Of a DNA stretch of 64,000 nucleotides, positions 1 to 11,892 are shown piece by piece. The translations under genes were made by a program, and so were the position numbers. Source of the stretch: Allodiplogaster sudhausi (Eukaryota; Nematoda; Chromadorea; Rhabditida; Diplogasteridae); contig CALZFC010000030.1 in NCBI GenBank assembly GCA_945643635.1, forward strand, positions 471,501 through 535,500, given 5' to 3'. The notes under the pieces were generated by a model. The model had not been told where the DNA came from. It did not search any database and saw only the letters and a program-made list of their open reading frames with translations. Position 1 is the first letter of the stretch, and the number at the start of each line of letters is the position of its first letter.

Positions 1-78
1 CACAATTCATGTCGATTGGAAAAAGCATGCGCCGACGTTGTGTTGGCAGGCCATGGTCATGACATTCGTATTTTATCA

Positions 79-91
79 AGCATGTCATGCT
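79..91. other. 13-bp dyad AGCATGTCATGCT (representative)
   Basis: Two 6-bp arms, AGCATG and CATGCT, are exact inverted complements around a single T. The dyad is conserved in nearly every monomer even where flanking positions vary. It lies next to other CATG-containing palindromes (CCATGG at 51-56 and TCATGA at 58-63 of the same copy). Dyad symmetry is a recurrent property of centromeric satellites; here it also marks the left breakpoint of the first orientation switch. Confidence 0.7.
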
Positions 92-133
92 CGTTCCGGC
101 TTTATAATAGTATTAGGACCTCGGAAGTATCAC

Positions 134-150
134 AGCCGTATTCTACGAAA
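134..150 (-). other. CENP-B-box-like motif (representative, block A)
   Basis: On the minus strand these bases read TTTCGTAGAATACGGCT. The known CENP-B box core is NTTCGNNNNANNCGGGN. The motif matches TTCG, the central A and CGG, missing only the last G (C here): 8 of 9 essential bases. Against the human consensus it matches 12 of 17. It recurs in nearly every monomer except those with CATATT in place of CGTATT, where the CGG core is destroyed. With equal base frequencies a match this good is expected in about 4% of 170-bp sequences, so it is suggestive only. No binding is shown. Confidence 0.5.
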
Positions 151-3100
151 AATTTGAGTCAGGTTCCGCCACAATTCATGTCGATTGGAAAAAGTATGCG
201 CCGACGTTGTGTTGGCAGGCCATGGTCATGAAATTCGTATTTTATCAAGCATGTCATGCTCGTTCCGGCTTTATAATAGTATTAGGAACTCGGGAAGTAT
301 CACAGCCGTATTCTACGAAAAATTTGAGTCAGGTTCCGCCACAATTCATGTCGATTGGAAAAGCATGCGCCGACGTTGTGTTGGCAGGCCATGGTCATGA
401 CATTCGTATTTTATCAAGCATGTCATGCTCGTTCCGGCTTTATAATAGTATTAGGAACTCGGGAAGTATCACAGCCGTATTCTACGAAAAATTTGAGTCA
501 GGTTCCGCCACAATTCATGTCGATTGGAAAAAGGATGCGCCGACGTTGTGTTGGCAGGCCATGGTCATGAAATTCGTATTTTATCAAGCATGTCATGCTC
601 GTTCCGGCTTTATAATAGTATTAGGAACTCGGAAGTATCACAGCCGTATTCTACGAAAAATTTGAGTCAGGTTCCGCCACAATTCATGTCGATTGGAAAA
701 AGCATGCGCCGACGTTGTGTTGGCAGGCCATGGTCATGACATTCGTATTTTATCAAGCATGTCATGCTCGTTCCGGCTTTATAATAGTAGTAGGACCTCG
801 GGAAGTATCACAGCCGTATTCTACGAAAAATTTGAGTCAGGTTCCGCCACAATTCATGTCGATTGGAAAAAGTATGCGCCGACGTTGTGTTGGCAGGCCA
901 TGGTCATGAATTCGTATTTTATCAAGCATGTCATGCTCGTTCTGGCTTTATAATAGTAGTAGGAACCTGGGAAGTATCACAGCCGTATTCTACGAAAAAT
1001 TTGAGTCAGGTTCCGCCACAATTCATGTCGATTGGAAAAAGATGCGCCGACGTTGTGTTGGCAGGCCATGGTCATGACATTCGTATTTTATCAAGCATGT
1101 CATGCTCGTTCCGGCTTTATAATAGTATTAGGAACTCGGGAAGTATCACAGCCGTATTCTACGAAAAATTTGAGTCAGGTTCCGCCACAATTCATGTCGA
1201 TTGGAAAACGTATGCGCCGACGTTGTGTAGGCAGGCCATGGTCATGAAATTCGTATTTTATCAAGCATGTCATGCTCGTTCTGGCTTTATAATAGTAGTA
1301 GGAACCTGGGAAGTATCACAGCCGTATTCTACGAAAAATTTGAGTCAGGTTCCGCCACAATTCATGTCGATTGGAAAAAGCATGCGCCGACGTTGTGTTG
1401 GCAGGCCATGGTCATGACATTCGTATTTTATCAAGCATGTCATGCTCGTTCCGGCTTTATAATAGTATTAGGACCTCGGGAAGTATCACAGCCGTATTCT
1501 ACGAAAAATTTGAGTCAGGTTCCGCCACAATTCATGTCGATTGGAAAAAGCATGCGCCGACGTTGTGTTGGCAGGCCATGGTCATGACATTCGTATTTTA
1601 TCAAGCATGTCATGCTCGTTCCGGCTTTATAATAGTATTAGGACCTCGGGAAGTATCACAGCCGTATTCTACGAAAAATTTGAGTCAGGTTCCGCCACAA
1701 TTCATGTCGATTGGAAAAAGCATGCGCCGACGTTGTGTTGGCAGGCCATGGTCATGACATTCGTATTTTATCAAGCATGTCATGCTCGTTCCGGCTTTAT
1801 AATAGTATTAGGAACTGGGAAGTATCACAGCCGTATTCTACGAAAAATTTGAGTCAGGTTCCGCCACAATTCATGTCGATTGGAAAAAGCATGCGCCGAC
1901 GTTGTGTTGGCAGGCCATGGTCATGACATTCGTATTTTATCAAGCATGTCATGCTCGTTCTGGCTTTATAATAGTAGTAGGAACCTGGGAAGTATCACAG
2001 CCGTATTCTACGAAAAATTTGAGTCAGGTTCCGCCACAATTCATGTCGATTGGAAAACGTATGCGCCGACGTTGTGTAGGCAGGCCATGGTCATGAAATT
2101 CGTATTTTATCAAGCATGTCATGCTCGTTCTGGCTTTATAATAGTAGTAGGAACCTGGGAAGTATCACAGCCGTATTCTACGAAAAATTTGAGTCAGGTT
2201 CCGCCACAATTCATGTCGATTGGAAAAAGTATGCGCCGACGTTGTGTAGGCAGGCCATGGTCATGAAATTCGTATTTTATCAAGCATGTCATGCTCGTTC
2301 CGGCTTTATAATAGTATTAGGAACTCGGAAGTATCACAGCCGTATTCTACGAAAAATTTGAGTCAGGTTCCGCCACAATTCATGTCGATTGGAAAAAGCA
2401 TGCGCCGACGTTGTGTTGGCAGGCCATGGTCATGACATTCGTATTTTATCAAGCATGTCATGCTCGTTCTGGCTTTATAATAGTATTAGGAACTCGGAAG
2501 TATCACAGCCGTATTCTACGAAAAATTTGAGTCAGGTTCCGCCACAATTCATGTCGATTGGAAAAAGCATGCGCCGACGTTGTGTTGGCAGGCCATGGTC
2601 ATGACATTCGTATTTTATCAAGCATGTCATGCTCGTTCCGGCTTTATAATAGTATTAGGAACTCGGGAAGTATCACAGCCGTATTCTACGAAAAATTTGA
2701 GTCAGGTTCCGCCACAATTCATGTCGATTGGAAAACGTATGCGCCGACGTTGTGTAGGCAGGCCATGGTCATGAAATTCGTATTTTATCAAGCATGTCAT
2801 GCTCGTTCTGGCTTTATAATAGTAGTAGGAACCTGGGAAGTATCACAGCCGTATTCTACGAAAAATTTGAGTCAGGTTCCGCCACAATTCATGTCGATTG
2901 GAAAACGAATGCGCCGACGTTGTGTACGCAGCCCATGGTCATGAAATTCGTATTTTATCAAGCATGTCATGCTCGTTCTGGCTTTATAATAGTAGTAGAA
3001 CCTGGGAAGTATCACAGCCGTATTCTACGAAAAATTTGAGTCAGGTTCCGCCACAATTCATGTCGATTGGAAAAAGATGCGCCGACGTTGTGTTGGCAGG

Positions 3101-3404
3101 CCATGGTCATGAAATTCGTATTTTATCAAGCATGTCATGCTCGTTCTGGCTTTATAATAGTATTAGGAACTCGGGAAGTATCACAGCCGTATTCTACGAA
3201 AAATTTGAGTCAGGTTCCGCCACAATTCATGTCGATTGGAAAAGCATGCGCCGACGTTGTGTTGGCAGGCCATGGTCATGACATTCGTATTTTATCAAGC
3301 ATGTCATGCTCGTTCTGGCTTTATAATAGTAGTAGGAACCTGGGAAGTATCACAGCCGTATTCTACGAAAAATTTGAGTCAGGTTCCGCCACAATTCATG
3401 TCGA

Positions 3405-5442
3405 TTGGAAAAAGTATGCGCCGACGTTGTGTTGGCAGGCCATGGTCATGAAATTCGTATTTTATCAAGCATGTCATGCTCGTTCTGGCTTTATAATAGT
3501 AGTAGGAACCTGGGAAGTATCACAGCCGTATTCTACGAAAAATTTGAGTCAGGTTCCGCCACAATTCATGTCGATTGGAAAAAGTATGCGCCGACGTTGT
3601 GTAGGCAGGCCATGGTCATGAAATTCGTATTTTATCAAGCATGTCATGCTCGTTCCGGCTTTATAATAGTATTAGGAACTCGGGAAGTATCACAGCCGTA
3701 TTCTACGAAAAATTTGAGTCAGGTTCCGCCACAATTCATGTCGATTGGAAAAAGCATGCGCCGACGTTGTGTTGGCAGGCCATGGTCATGACATTCGTAT
3801 TTTATCAAGCATGTCATGCTCGTTCTGGCTTTATAATAGTATTAGGAACTCGGGAAGTATCACAGCCGTATTCTACGAAAATTTGAGTCAGGTTCCGCCA
3901 CAATTCATGTCGATTGGAAAAAGCATGCGCCGACGTTGTGTGGGCAGGCCATGGTCATGACATTCGTATTTTATCAAGCATGTCATGCTCGTTCCGGCTT
4001 TATAATAGTATTAGGAACTCGGGAAGTATCACAGCCGTATTCTACGAAAAATTTGAGTCAGGTTCCGCCACAATTCATGTCGATTGGAAAACGTATGCGC
4101 CGACGTTGTGTAGGCAGGCCATGGTCATGAAATTCGTATTTTATCAAGCATGTCATGCTCGTTCTGGCTTTATAATAGTAGTAGGAACCTGGGAAGTATC
4201 ACAGCCGTATTCTACGAAAAATTTGAGTCAGGTTCCGCCACAATTCATGTCGATTGGAAAACGAATGCGCCGACGTTGTGTACGCAGGCCATGGTCATGA
4301 AATTCGTATTTTATCAAGCATGTCATGCTCGTTCTGGCTTTATAATAGTAGTAGGAACCTGGGAAGTATCACAGCCGTATTCTACGAAAAATTTGAGTCA
4401 GGTTCCGCCACAATTCATGTCGATTGGAAAAAGGATGCGCCGACGTTGTGTTGGCAGGCCATGGTCATGAAATTCGTATTTTATCAAGCATGTCATGCTC
4501 GTTCTGGCTTTATAATAGTAGTAGGAACCTGGGAAGTATCACAGCCGTATTCTACGAAAAATTTGAGTCAGGTTCCGCCACAATTCATGTCGATTGGAAA
4601 AAGTATGCGCCGACGTTGTGTTGGCAGGCCATGGTCATGAAATTCGTATTTTATCAAGCATGTCATGCTCGTTCCGGCTTTATAATAGTATTAGGAACTC
4701 GGGAAGTATCACAGCCGTATTCTACGAAAAATTTGAGTCAGGTTCCGCCACAATTCATGTCGATTGGAAAAAGCATGCGCCGACGTTGTGTTGGCAGGCC
4801 ATGGTCATGACATTCGTATTTTATCAAGCATGTCATGCTCGTTCTGGCTTTATAATAGTATTAGGAACTCGGGAAGTATCACAGCCGTATTCTACGAAAA
4901 TTTGAGTCAGGTTCCGCCACAATTCATGTCGATTGGAAAAAGCATGCGCCGACGTTGTGTTGGCAGGCCATGGTCATGACATTCGTATTTTATCAAGCAT
5001 GTCATGCTCGTTCCGGCTTTATAATAGTATTAGGAACTCGGGAAGTATCACAGCCGTATTCTACGAAAAATTTGAGTCAGGTTCCGCCACAATTCATGTC
5101 GATTGGAAAACGTATGCGCCGACGTTGTGTAGGCAGGCCATGGTCATGAAATTCGTATTTTATCAAGCATGTCATGCTCGTTCTGGCTTTATAATAGTAG
5201 TAGGAACCTGGGAAGTATCACAGCCGTATTCTACGAAAAATTTGAGTCAGGTTCCGCCACAATTCATGTCGATTGGAAAACGTATGCGCCGACGTTGTGT
5301 ACGCAGGCCATGGTCATGAAATTCGTATTTTATCAAGCATGTCATGCTCGTTCTGGCTTTATAATAGTAGTAGGAACCTGGGAAGTATCACAGCCGTATT
5401 CTACGAAAAATTTGAGTCAGGTTCCGCCACAATTCATGTCGA
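3405..5442 (+). repeat. 6-monomer HOR, two copies of about 1019 bp
   Basis: The monomer read from 3745 and the one from 4764 share the same subtype and the same one-A deletion (ACGAAAATTTG). They lie 1019 bp apart, which is six monomers. The following copies match in order: AGC head, CGT/TAGG head, CGA or CGT/TACG head. The units differ at a few single bases, for example GTGGGCAGG near 3940 against GTTGGCAGG in the second. Confidence 0.7.
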
Positions 5443-8400
5443 TTGGAAAAAGTATGCGCCGACGTTGTGTTGGCAGGCCATGGTCATGAATTCGTATTTT
5501 ATCAAGCATGTCATGCTCGTTCTGGCTTTATAATAGTAGTAGGAACCTGGGAAGTATCACAGCCGTATTCTACGAAAAATTTGAGTCAGGTTCCGCCACA
5601 ATTCATGTCGATTGGAAAACGTATGCGCCGACGTTGTGTAGGCAGGCCATGGTCATGAAATTCGTATTTTATCAAGCATGTCATGCTCGTTCCGGCTTTA
5701 TAATAGTATTAGGAACTCGGGAAGTATCACAGCCGTATTCTACGAAAAATTTGAGTCAGGTTCCGCCACAATTCATGTCGATTGGAAAAAGCATGCGCCG
5801 ACGTTGTGTTGGCAGGCCATGGTCATGACATTCGTATTTTATCAAGCATGTCATGCTCGTTCTGGCTTTATAATAGTAGTAGGAACCTGGGAAGTATCAC
5901 AGCCGTATTCTACGAAAAATTTGAGTCAGGTTCCGCCACAATTCATGTCGATTGGAAAAGGATGCGCCGACGTTGTGTTGGCAGGCCATGGTCATGACAT
6001 TCGTATTTTATCAAGCATGCCATGCTCGTTCCGGCTTTATAATAGTATTAGGAACTCGGGAAGTATCACAGCCGTATTCTACGAAAAATTTGAGTCAGGT
6101 TCCGCCACAATTCATGTCGATTGGAAAACGTATGCGCCGACGTTGTGTAGGCAGGCCATGGTCATGAAATTCGTATTTTATCAAGCATGTCATGCTCGTT
6201 CTGGCTTTATAATAGTAGTAAGAACCTGGGAAGTATCACAGCCGTATTCTACGAAAAATTTGAGTCAGGTTCCGCCACAATTCATGTCGATTGAAAAACG
6301 TATGCGCCGACGTTGTGTACGCAGGCCATGGTCATGAAATTCGTATTTTATCAAGCATGTCATGCTCGTTCTGGCTTTATAATAGTAGTAGGAACCTGGG
6401 AAGTATCACAGCCGTATTCTACGAAAAATTTGAGTCAGGTTCCGCCACAATTCATGTCGATTGGAAAACGTATGCGCCGACGTTGTGTAGGCAGGCCATG
6501 GTCATGAAATTCGTATTTTATCAAGCATGTCATGCTCGTTCTGGCTTTATAATAGTATTAGGAACTCGGGAAGTATCACAGCCGTATTCTACGAAAAATT
6601 TGAGTCAGGTTCCGCCACAATTCATGTCGATTGGAAAAAGTATGCGCCGACGTTGTGTTGGCAGGCCATGGTCATGAAATTCGTATTTTATCAAGCATGC
6701 ATGCTCGTTCTGGCTTTATAATAGTAGTAGGAACCTGGGAAGTATCACAGCCGTATTCTACGAAAAATTTGAGTCAGGTTCCGCCACAATTCATGTCGAT
6801 TGGAAAACGAATGCGCCGACGTTGTGTACGCAGGCCATGGTCATGAATTCGTATTTTATCAAGCATGTCATGCTCGTTCTGGCTTTATAATAGTAGTAGG
6901 AACCTGGGAAGTATCACAGCCGTATTCTACGAAAAATTTGAGTCAGGTTCCGCCACAATTCATGTCGATTGGAAAAAGCATGCGCCGACGTTGTGTTGGC
7001 AGGCCATGGTCATGACATTCGTATTTTATCAAGCATGTCATGCTCGTTCCGGCTTTATAATAGTATTAGGAACTCGGGAAGTATCACAGCCGTATTCTAC
7101 GAAAAATTTGAGTCAGGTTCCGCCACAATTCATGTCGATTGGAAAAAGCATGCGCCGACGTTGTGTTGGCAGGCCATGGTCATGACATTCGTATTTTATC
7201 AAGCATGCCATGCTCGTTCCGGCTTTATAATAGTATTAGGAACTCGGGAAGTATCACAGCCGTATTCTACGAAAAATTTGAGTCAGGTTCCGCCACAATT
7301 CATGTCGATTGGAAAACGTATGCGCCGACGTTGTGTAGGCAGGCCATGGTCATGAAATTCGTATTTTATCAAGCATGTCATGCTCGTTCTGGCTTTATAA
7401 TAGTAGTAGGAACCTGGGAAGTATCACAGCCGTATTCTACGAAAAATTTGAGTCAGGTTCCGCCACAATTCATGTCGATTGAAAAACGTATGCGCCGACG
7501 TTGTGTACGCAGGCCATGGTCATGAAATTCGTATTTTATCAAGCATGTCATGCTCGTTCTGGCTTTATAATAGTAGTAGGAACCTGGGAAGTATCACAGC
7601 CGTATTCTACGAAAAATTTGAGTCAGGTTCCGCCACAATTCATGTCGATTGGAAAACGTATGCGCCGACGTTGTGTAGGCAGGCCATGGTCATGAAATTC
7701 GTATTTTATCAAGCATGTCATGCTCGTTCTGGCTTTATAATAGTATTAGGAACTCGGGAAGTATCACAGCCGTATTCTACGAAAAATTTGAGTCAGGTTC
7801 CGCCACAATTCATGTCGATTGGAAAAAGGATGCGCCGACGTTGTGTTGGCAGGCCATGGTCATGAAATTCGTATTTTATCAAGCATGTCATGCTCGTTCT
7901 GGCTTTATAATAGTAGTAGGAACCTGGGAAGTATCACAGCCGTATTCTACGAAAAATTTGAGTCAGGTTCCGCCACAATTCATGTCGATTGAAAAACGTA
8001 TGCGCCGACGTTGTGTACGCAGGCCATGGTCATGAAATTCGTATTTTATCAAGCATGTCATGCTCGTTCTGGCTTTATAATAGTAGTAGGAACCTGGGAA
8101 GTATCACAGCCGTATTCTACGAAAAATTTGAGTCAGGTTCCGCCACAATTCATGTCGATTGGAAAACGTATGCGCCGACGTTGTGTAGGCAGGCCATGGT
8201 CATGAAATTCGTATTTTATCAAGCATGTCATGCTCGTTCTGGCTTTATAATAGTATTAGGAACTCGGGAAGTATCACAGCCGTATTCTACGAAAAATTTG
8301 AGTCAGGTTCCGCCACAATTCATGTCGATTGGAAAAAGTATGCGCCGACGTTGTGTTGGCAGGCCATGGTCATGAAATTCGTATTTTATCAAGCATGTCA

Positions 8401-8837
8401 TGCTCGTTCTGGCTTTATAATAGTAGTAGGAACCTGGGAAGTATCACAGCCGTATTCTACGAAAAATTTGAGTCAGGTTCCGCCACAATTCATGTCGATT
8501 GGAAAACGAATGCGCCGACGTTGTGTACGCAGCCATGGTCATGAAATTCGTATTTTATCAAGCATGTCATGCTCGTTCTGGCTTTATAATAGTAGTAGGA
8601 ACCTGGGAAGTATCACAGCCGTATTCTACGAAAAATTTGAGTCAGGTTCCGCCACAATTCATGTCGATTGGAAAAAGCATGCGCCGACGTTGTGTTGGCA
8701 GGCCATGGTCATGACATTCGTATTTTATCAAGCATGTCATGCTCGTTCCGGCTTTATAATAGTATTAGGAACTCGGGAAGTATCACAGCCGTATTCTACG
8801 AAAAATTTGAGTCAGGTTCCGCCACAATTCATGTCGA
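5443..8837 (+). repeat. 7-monomer HOR (about 1188 bp) with an inner 3-monomer duplication
   Basis: After three lead-in monomers, a copy with GCATGCCATGC (near 6017 and again near 7204) opens each unit. TTGAAAAACG monomers at about 6291 and 7479 lie 1188 bp apart. In the second unit the run starting at 7479 is repeated from 7989, 510 bp or three monomers later, inserting an extra set before the unit resumes. This is a clear example of local expansion by exchange out of HOR register. Confidence 0.7.
6694..6705. other. Perfect 12-bp palindrome variant of the dyad
   Basis: Loss of the central T turns the dyad into AGCATGCATGCT, a perfect palindrome. The same change recurs at 51431-51442. Confidence 0.75.
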
Positions 8838-9344
8838 TTGGAAAAAGATGCGCCGACGTTGTGTTGGCAGGCCATGGTCATGAAATTCGTATTTTATCAA
8901 GCATGTCATGCTCGTTCTGGCTTTATAATAGTAGTAGGAACCTGGGAAGTATCACAGCCGTATTCTACGAAAAATTTGAGTCAGGTTCCGCCACAATTCA
9001 TGTCGATTGGAAAAAGCATGCGCCGACGTTGTGTTGGCAGGCCATGGTCATGACATTCGTATTTTATCAAGCATGTCATGCTCGTTCCGGCTTTATAATA
9101 GTATTAGGAACTGGGAAGTATCACAGCCGTATTCTACGAAAAATTTGAGTCAGGTTCCGCCACAATTCATGTCGATTGGAAAAAGCATGCGCCGACGTTG
9201 TGTTGGCAGGCCATGGTCATGACATTCGTATTTTATCAAGCATGTCATGCTCGTTCTGGCTTTATAATAGTAGTAGGAACCTGGGAAGTATCACAGCCGT
9301 ATTCTACGAAAATTTGAGTCAGGTTCCGCCACAATTCATGTCGA
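8838..9344 (+). repeat. Short mixed stretch
   Basis: Three monomers, including single-base losses near 8846 (AAAAAGATG), 9112 (AACTGGG) and 9309 (GAAAATTTG). No HOR is evident. Confidence 0.6.
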
Positions 9345-10024
9345 TTGGAAAAAGCATGCGCCGACGTTGTGTTGGCAGGCCATGGTCATGACATTCGTAT
9401 TTTATCAAGCATGTCATGCTCGTTCCGGCTTTATAATAGTATTAGGACCTCGGGAAGTATCACAGCCGTATTCTACGAAAAATTTGAGTCAGGTTCCGCC
9501 ACAATTCATGTCGATTGGAAAAAGCATGCGCCGACGTTGTGTTGGCAGGCCATGGTCATGACATTCGTATTTTATCAAGCATGTCATGCTCGTTCTGGCT
9601 TTATAATAGTAGTAGGAACCTGGGAAGTATCACAGCCGTATTCTACGAAAAATTTGAGTCAGGTTCCGCCACAATTCATGTCGATTGGAAAAAGCATGCG
9701 CCGACGTTGTGTTGGCAGGCCATGGTCATGACATTCGTATTTTATCAAGCATGTCATGCTCGTTCCGGCTTTATAATAGTATTAGGACCTCGGGAAGTAT
9801 CACAGCCGTATTCTACGAAAAATTTGAGTCAGGTTCCGCCACAATTCATGTCGATTGGAAAAAGCATGCGCCGACGTTGTGTTGGCAGGCCATGGTCATG
9901 ACATTCGTATTTTATCAAGCATGTCATGCTCGTTCTGGCTTTATAATAGTAGTAGGAACCTGGGAAGTATCACAGCCGTATTCTACGAAAAATTTGAGTC
10001 AGGTTCCGCCACAATTCATGTCGA
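9345..10024 (+). repeat. Dimeric HOR, two copies of 340 bp
   Basis: Monomers alternate strictly: AGC head with TTCCGG/AGTATT/GGACCTCGGG (from 9345 and 9685) and AGC head with TTCTGG/AGTAGT/AACCTGGG (from 9515 and 9855). The two 340-bp units look identical by eye. Confidence 0.7.
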
Positions 10025-11892
10025 TTGGAAAAAGGATGCGCCGACGTTGTGTTGGCAGGCCATGGTCATGACATTCGTATTTTATCAAGCATGTCATGCT
10101 CGTTCCGGCTTTATAATAGTATTAGGAACTCGGGAAGTATCACAGCCGTATTCTACGAAAAATTTGAGTCAGGTTCCGCCACAATTCATGTCGATTGGAA
10201 AAAGTATGCGCCGACGTTGTGTAGGCAGGCCATGGTCATGAAATTCGTATTTTATCAAGCATGTCATGCTCGTTCTGGCTTTATAATAGTAGTTAGAACC
10301 TGGGAAGTATCACAGCCGTATTCTACGAAAAATTTGAGTCAGGTTCCGCCACAATTCATGTCGATTGGAAAAAGCATGCGCCGACGTTGTGTTGGCAGGC
10401 CATGGTCATGACATTCGTATTTTATCAAGCATGTCATGCTCGTTCCGGCTTTATAATAGTATTAGGAACTCGGAAGTATCACAGCCGTATTCTACGAAAA
10501 ATTTGAGTCAGGTTCCGCCACAATTCATGTCGATTGGAAAAAGCATGCGCCGACGTTGTGTTGGCAGGCCATGGTCATGACATTCGTATTTTATCAAGCA
10601 TGTCATGCTCGTTCTGGCTTTATAATAGTAGTAGGAACCTGGGAAGTATCACAGCCGTATTCTACGAAAAATTTGAGTCAGGTTCCGCCACAATTCATGT
10701 CGATTGGAAAAAGCATGCGCCGACGTTGTGTTATCAGGCCATGGTCATGACATTCGTATTTTATCAAGCATGTCATGCTCGTTCCGGCTTTATAATAGTA
10801 TTAGGACCTCGGGAAGTATCACAGCCGTATTCTACGAAAAATTTGAGTCAGGTTCCGCCACAATTCATGTCGATTGGAAAAAGCATGCGCCGACGTTGTG
10901 TTGGCAGGCCATGGTCATGACATTCGTATTTTATCAAGCATGTCATGCTCGTTCCGGCTTTATAATAGTATTAGGACCTCGGGAAGTATCACAGCCGTAT
11001 TCTACGAAAAATTTGAGTCAGGTTCCGCCACAATTCATGTCGATTGGAAAAAGCATGCGCCGACGTTGTGTTGGCAGGCCATGGTCATGACATTCGTATT
11101 TTATCAAGCATGTCATGCTCGTTCCGGCTTTATAATAGTATTAGGAACTCTGGAAGTATCACAGCCGTATTCTACGAAAAATTTGAGTCAGGTTCCGCCA
11201 CAATTCATGTCGATTGGAAAAAGCATGCGCCGACGTTGTGTTGGCAGGCCATGGTCATGACATTCGTATTTTATCAAGCATGTCATGCTCGTTCTGGCTT
11301 TATAATAGTAGTAGGAACCTGGGAAGTATCACAGCCGTATTCTACGAAAAATTTGAGTCAGGTTCCGCCACAATTCATGTCGATTGGAAAAAGGATGCGC
11401 CGACGTTGTGTTGGCAGGCCATGGTCATGACATTCGTATTTTATCAAGCATGTCATGCTCGTTCCGGCTTTATAATAGTATTAGGAACTCGGGAATTATC
11501 ACAGCCGTATTCTACGAAAAATTTGAGTCAGGTTCCGCCACAATTCATGTCGATTGGAAAAAGTATGCGCCGACGTTGTGTAGGCAGGCCATGGTCATGA
11601 AATTCGTATTTTATCAAGCATGTCATGCTCGTTCCGGCTTTATAATAGTAGTAGGAACCTGGAAGTATCACAGCCGTATTCTACGAAAAGTTTGAGTCAG
11701 GTTCCGCCACAATTCATGTCGATTGGAAAAAGCATGCGCCGACGTTGTGTTGGCAGGCCATGGTCATGACATTCGTATTTTATCAAGCATGTCATGCTCG
11801 TTCCGGCTTTATAATAGTAGTAGGAACCTGGGAAGTATCACAGCCGTATTCTACGAAAAGTTTGAGTCAGGTTCCGCCACAATTCATGTCGA
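10025..11892 (+). repeat. AGC/TTGG-rich stretch
   Basis: About 11 monomers, mostly AGC head with GACATT. An AGG-head monomer followed by AGT/TAGG occurs at 10025 and again at 11384, 1359 bp (eight monomers) apart, hinting at an 8-mer. A GTTATCAGG variant near 10731 is the only one seen in plus orientation; the same variant is recurrent in block B. Confidence 0.6.

Larger units (their letters stand above)
1..169 (+). repeat. Representative satellite monomer
   Basis: First complete copy, 169 bp; the usual length is 170, this copy having lost one G of the CTCGGG stretch. Landmarks by position: ATTCATG at 5-11, the variable head at 24-46, CCATGGTCATG at 51-61, an AT-rich TTCGTATTTTATC at 66-77, a 13-bp dyad at 79-91, TTTATAATAG at 101-110, and the reverse-strand CENP-B-like motif at 134-150. 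It contains six CATG tetramers. Monomer length is 2 modulo 3, so every reading frame shifts at each repeat and no frame stays open through the array. Confidence 0.95.
1..3404 (+). repeat. Mixed-subtype stretch at the left edge
   Basis: About 20 monomers of several head types (AGC/TTGG, AGT/TTGG, CGT/TAGG, CGA/TACG, AGG/TTGG) with no clear HOR. In the 3' half two haplotypes dominate and stay linked: TTCCGG with AGTATT and AACTCGGG, and TTCTGG with AGTAGT and AACCTGGG. One recombinant occurs near 775-800 (CCGG with AGTAGT and ACCTCGGG). Nothing other than satellite is present. Confidence 0.75.

Noticed and set aside
12..30. TTGGAAAACG in the monomer head as a CENP-B box
   Set aside because: It shares TTGGAA with the human consensus but lacks the required TTCG and CGGG at correct spacing. 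The reverse-strand motif at 134-150 is the better candidate.
101..118. TATAAT as a bacterial -10 box or TATA box
   Set aside because: It is present in every monomer and has no -35-like hexamer at the right spacing. The sequence is a eukaryote-type satellite, and nothing indicates transcription.
109..118. TTAGG telomeric repeat
   Set aside because: The pentamer occurs at most once per monomer within AGTATTAGGA and is never in tandem.
3870..3895. One-base losses in A-runs as sequencing error
   Set aside because: Some may be errors, but several are shared by HOR copies at the expected spacing (about 3745 and 4764; the TTGGAAAAGTATG markers in block C), so they are at least partly real.
8225..9148. 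Longest open frame, 307 codons, and several hundred shorter frames on both strands
   Set aside because: All are translations of the satellite monomer in its different frames. They lengthen only where one-base losses shift the 170-bp repeat (2 modulo 3) into an open frame. The same peptide pieces recur in all combinations, and there is no start context, codon bias or domain.
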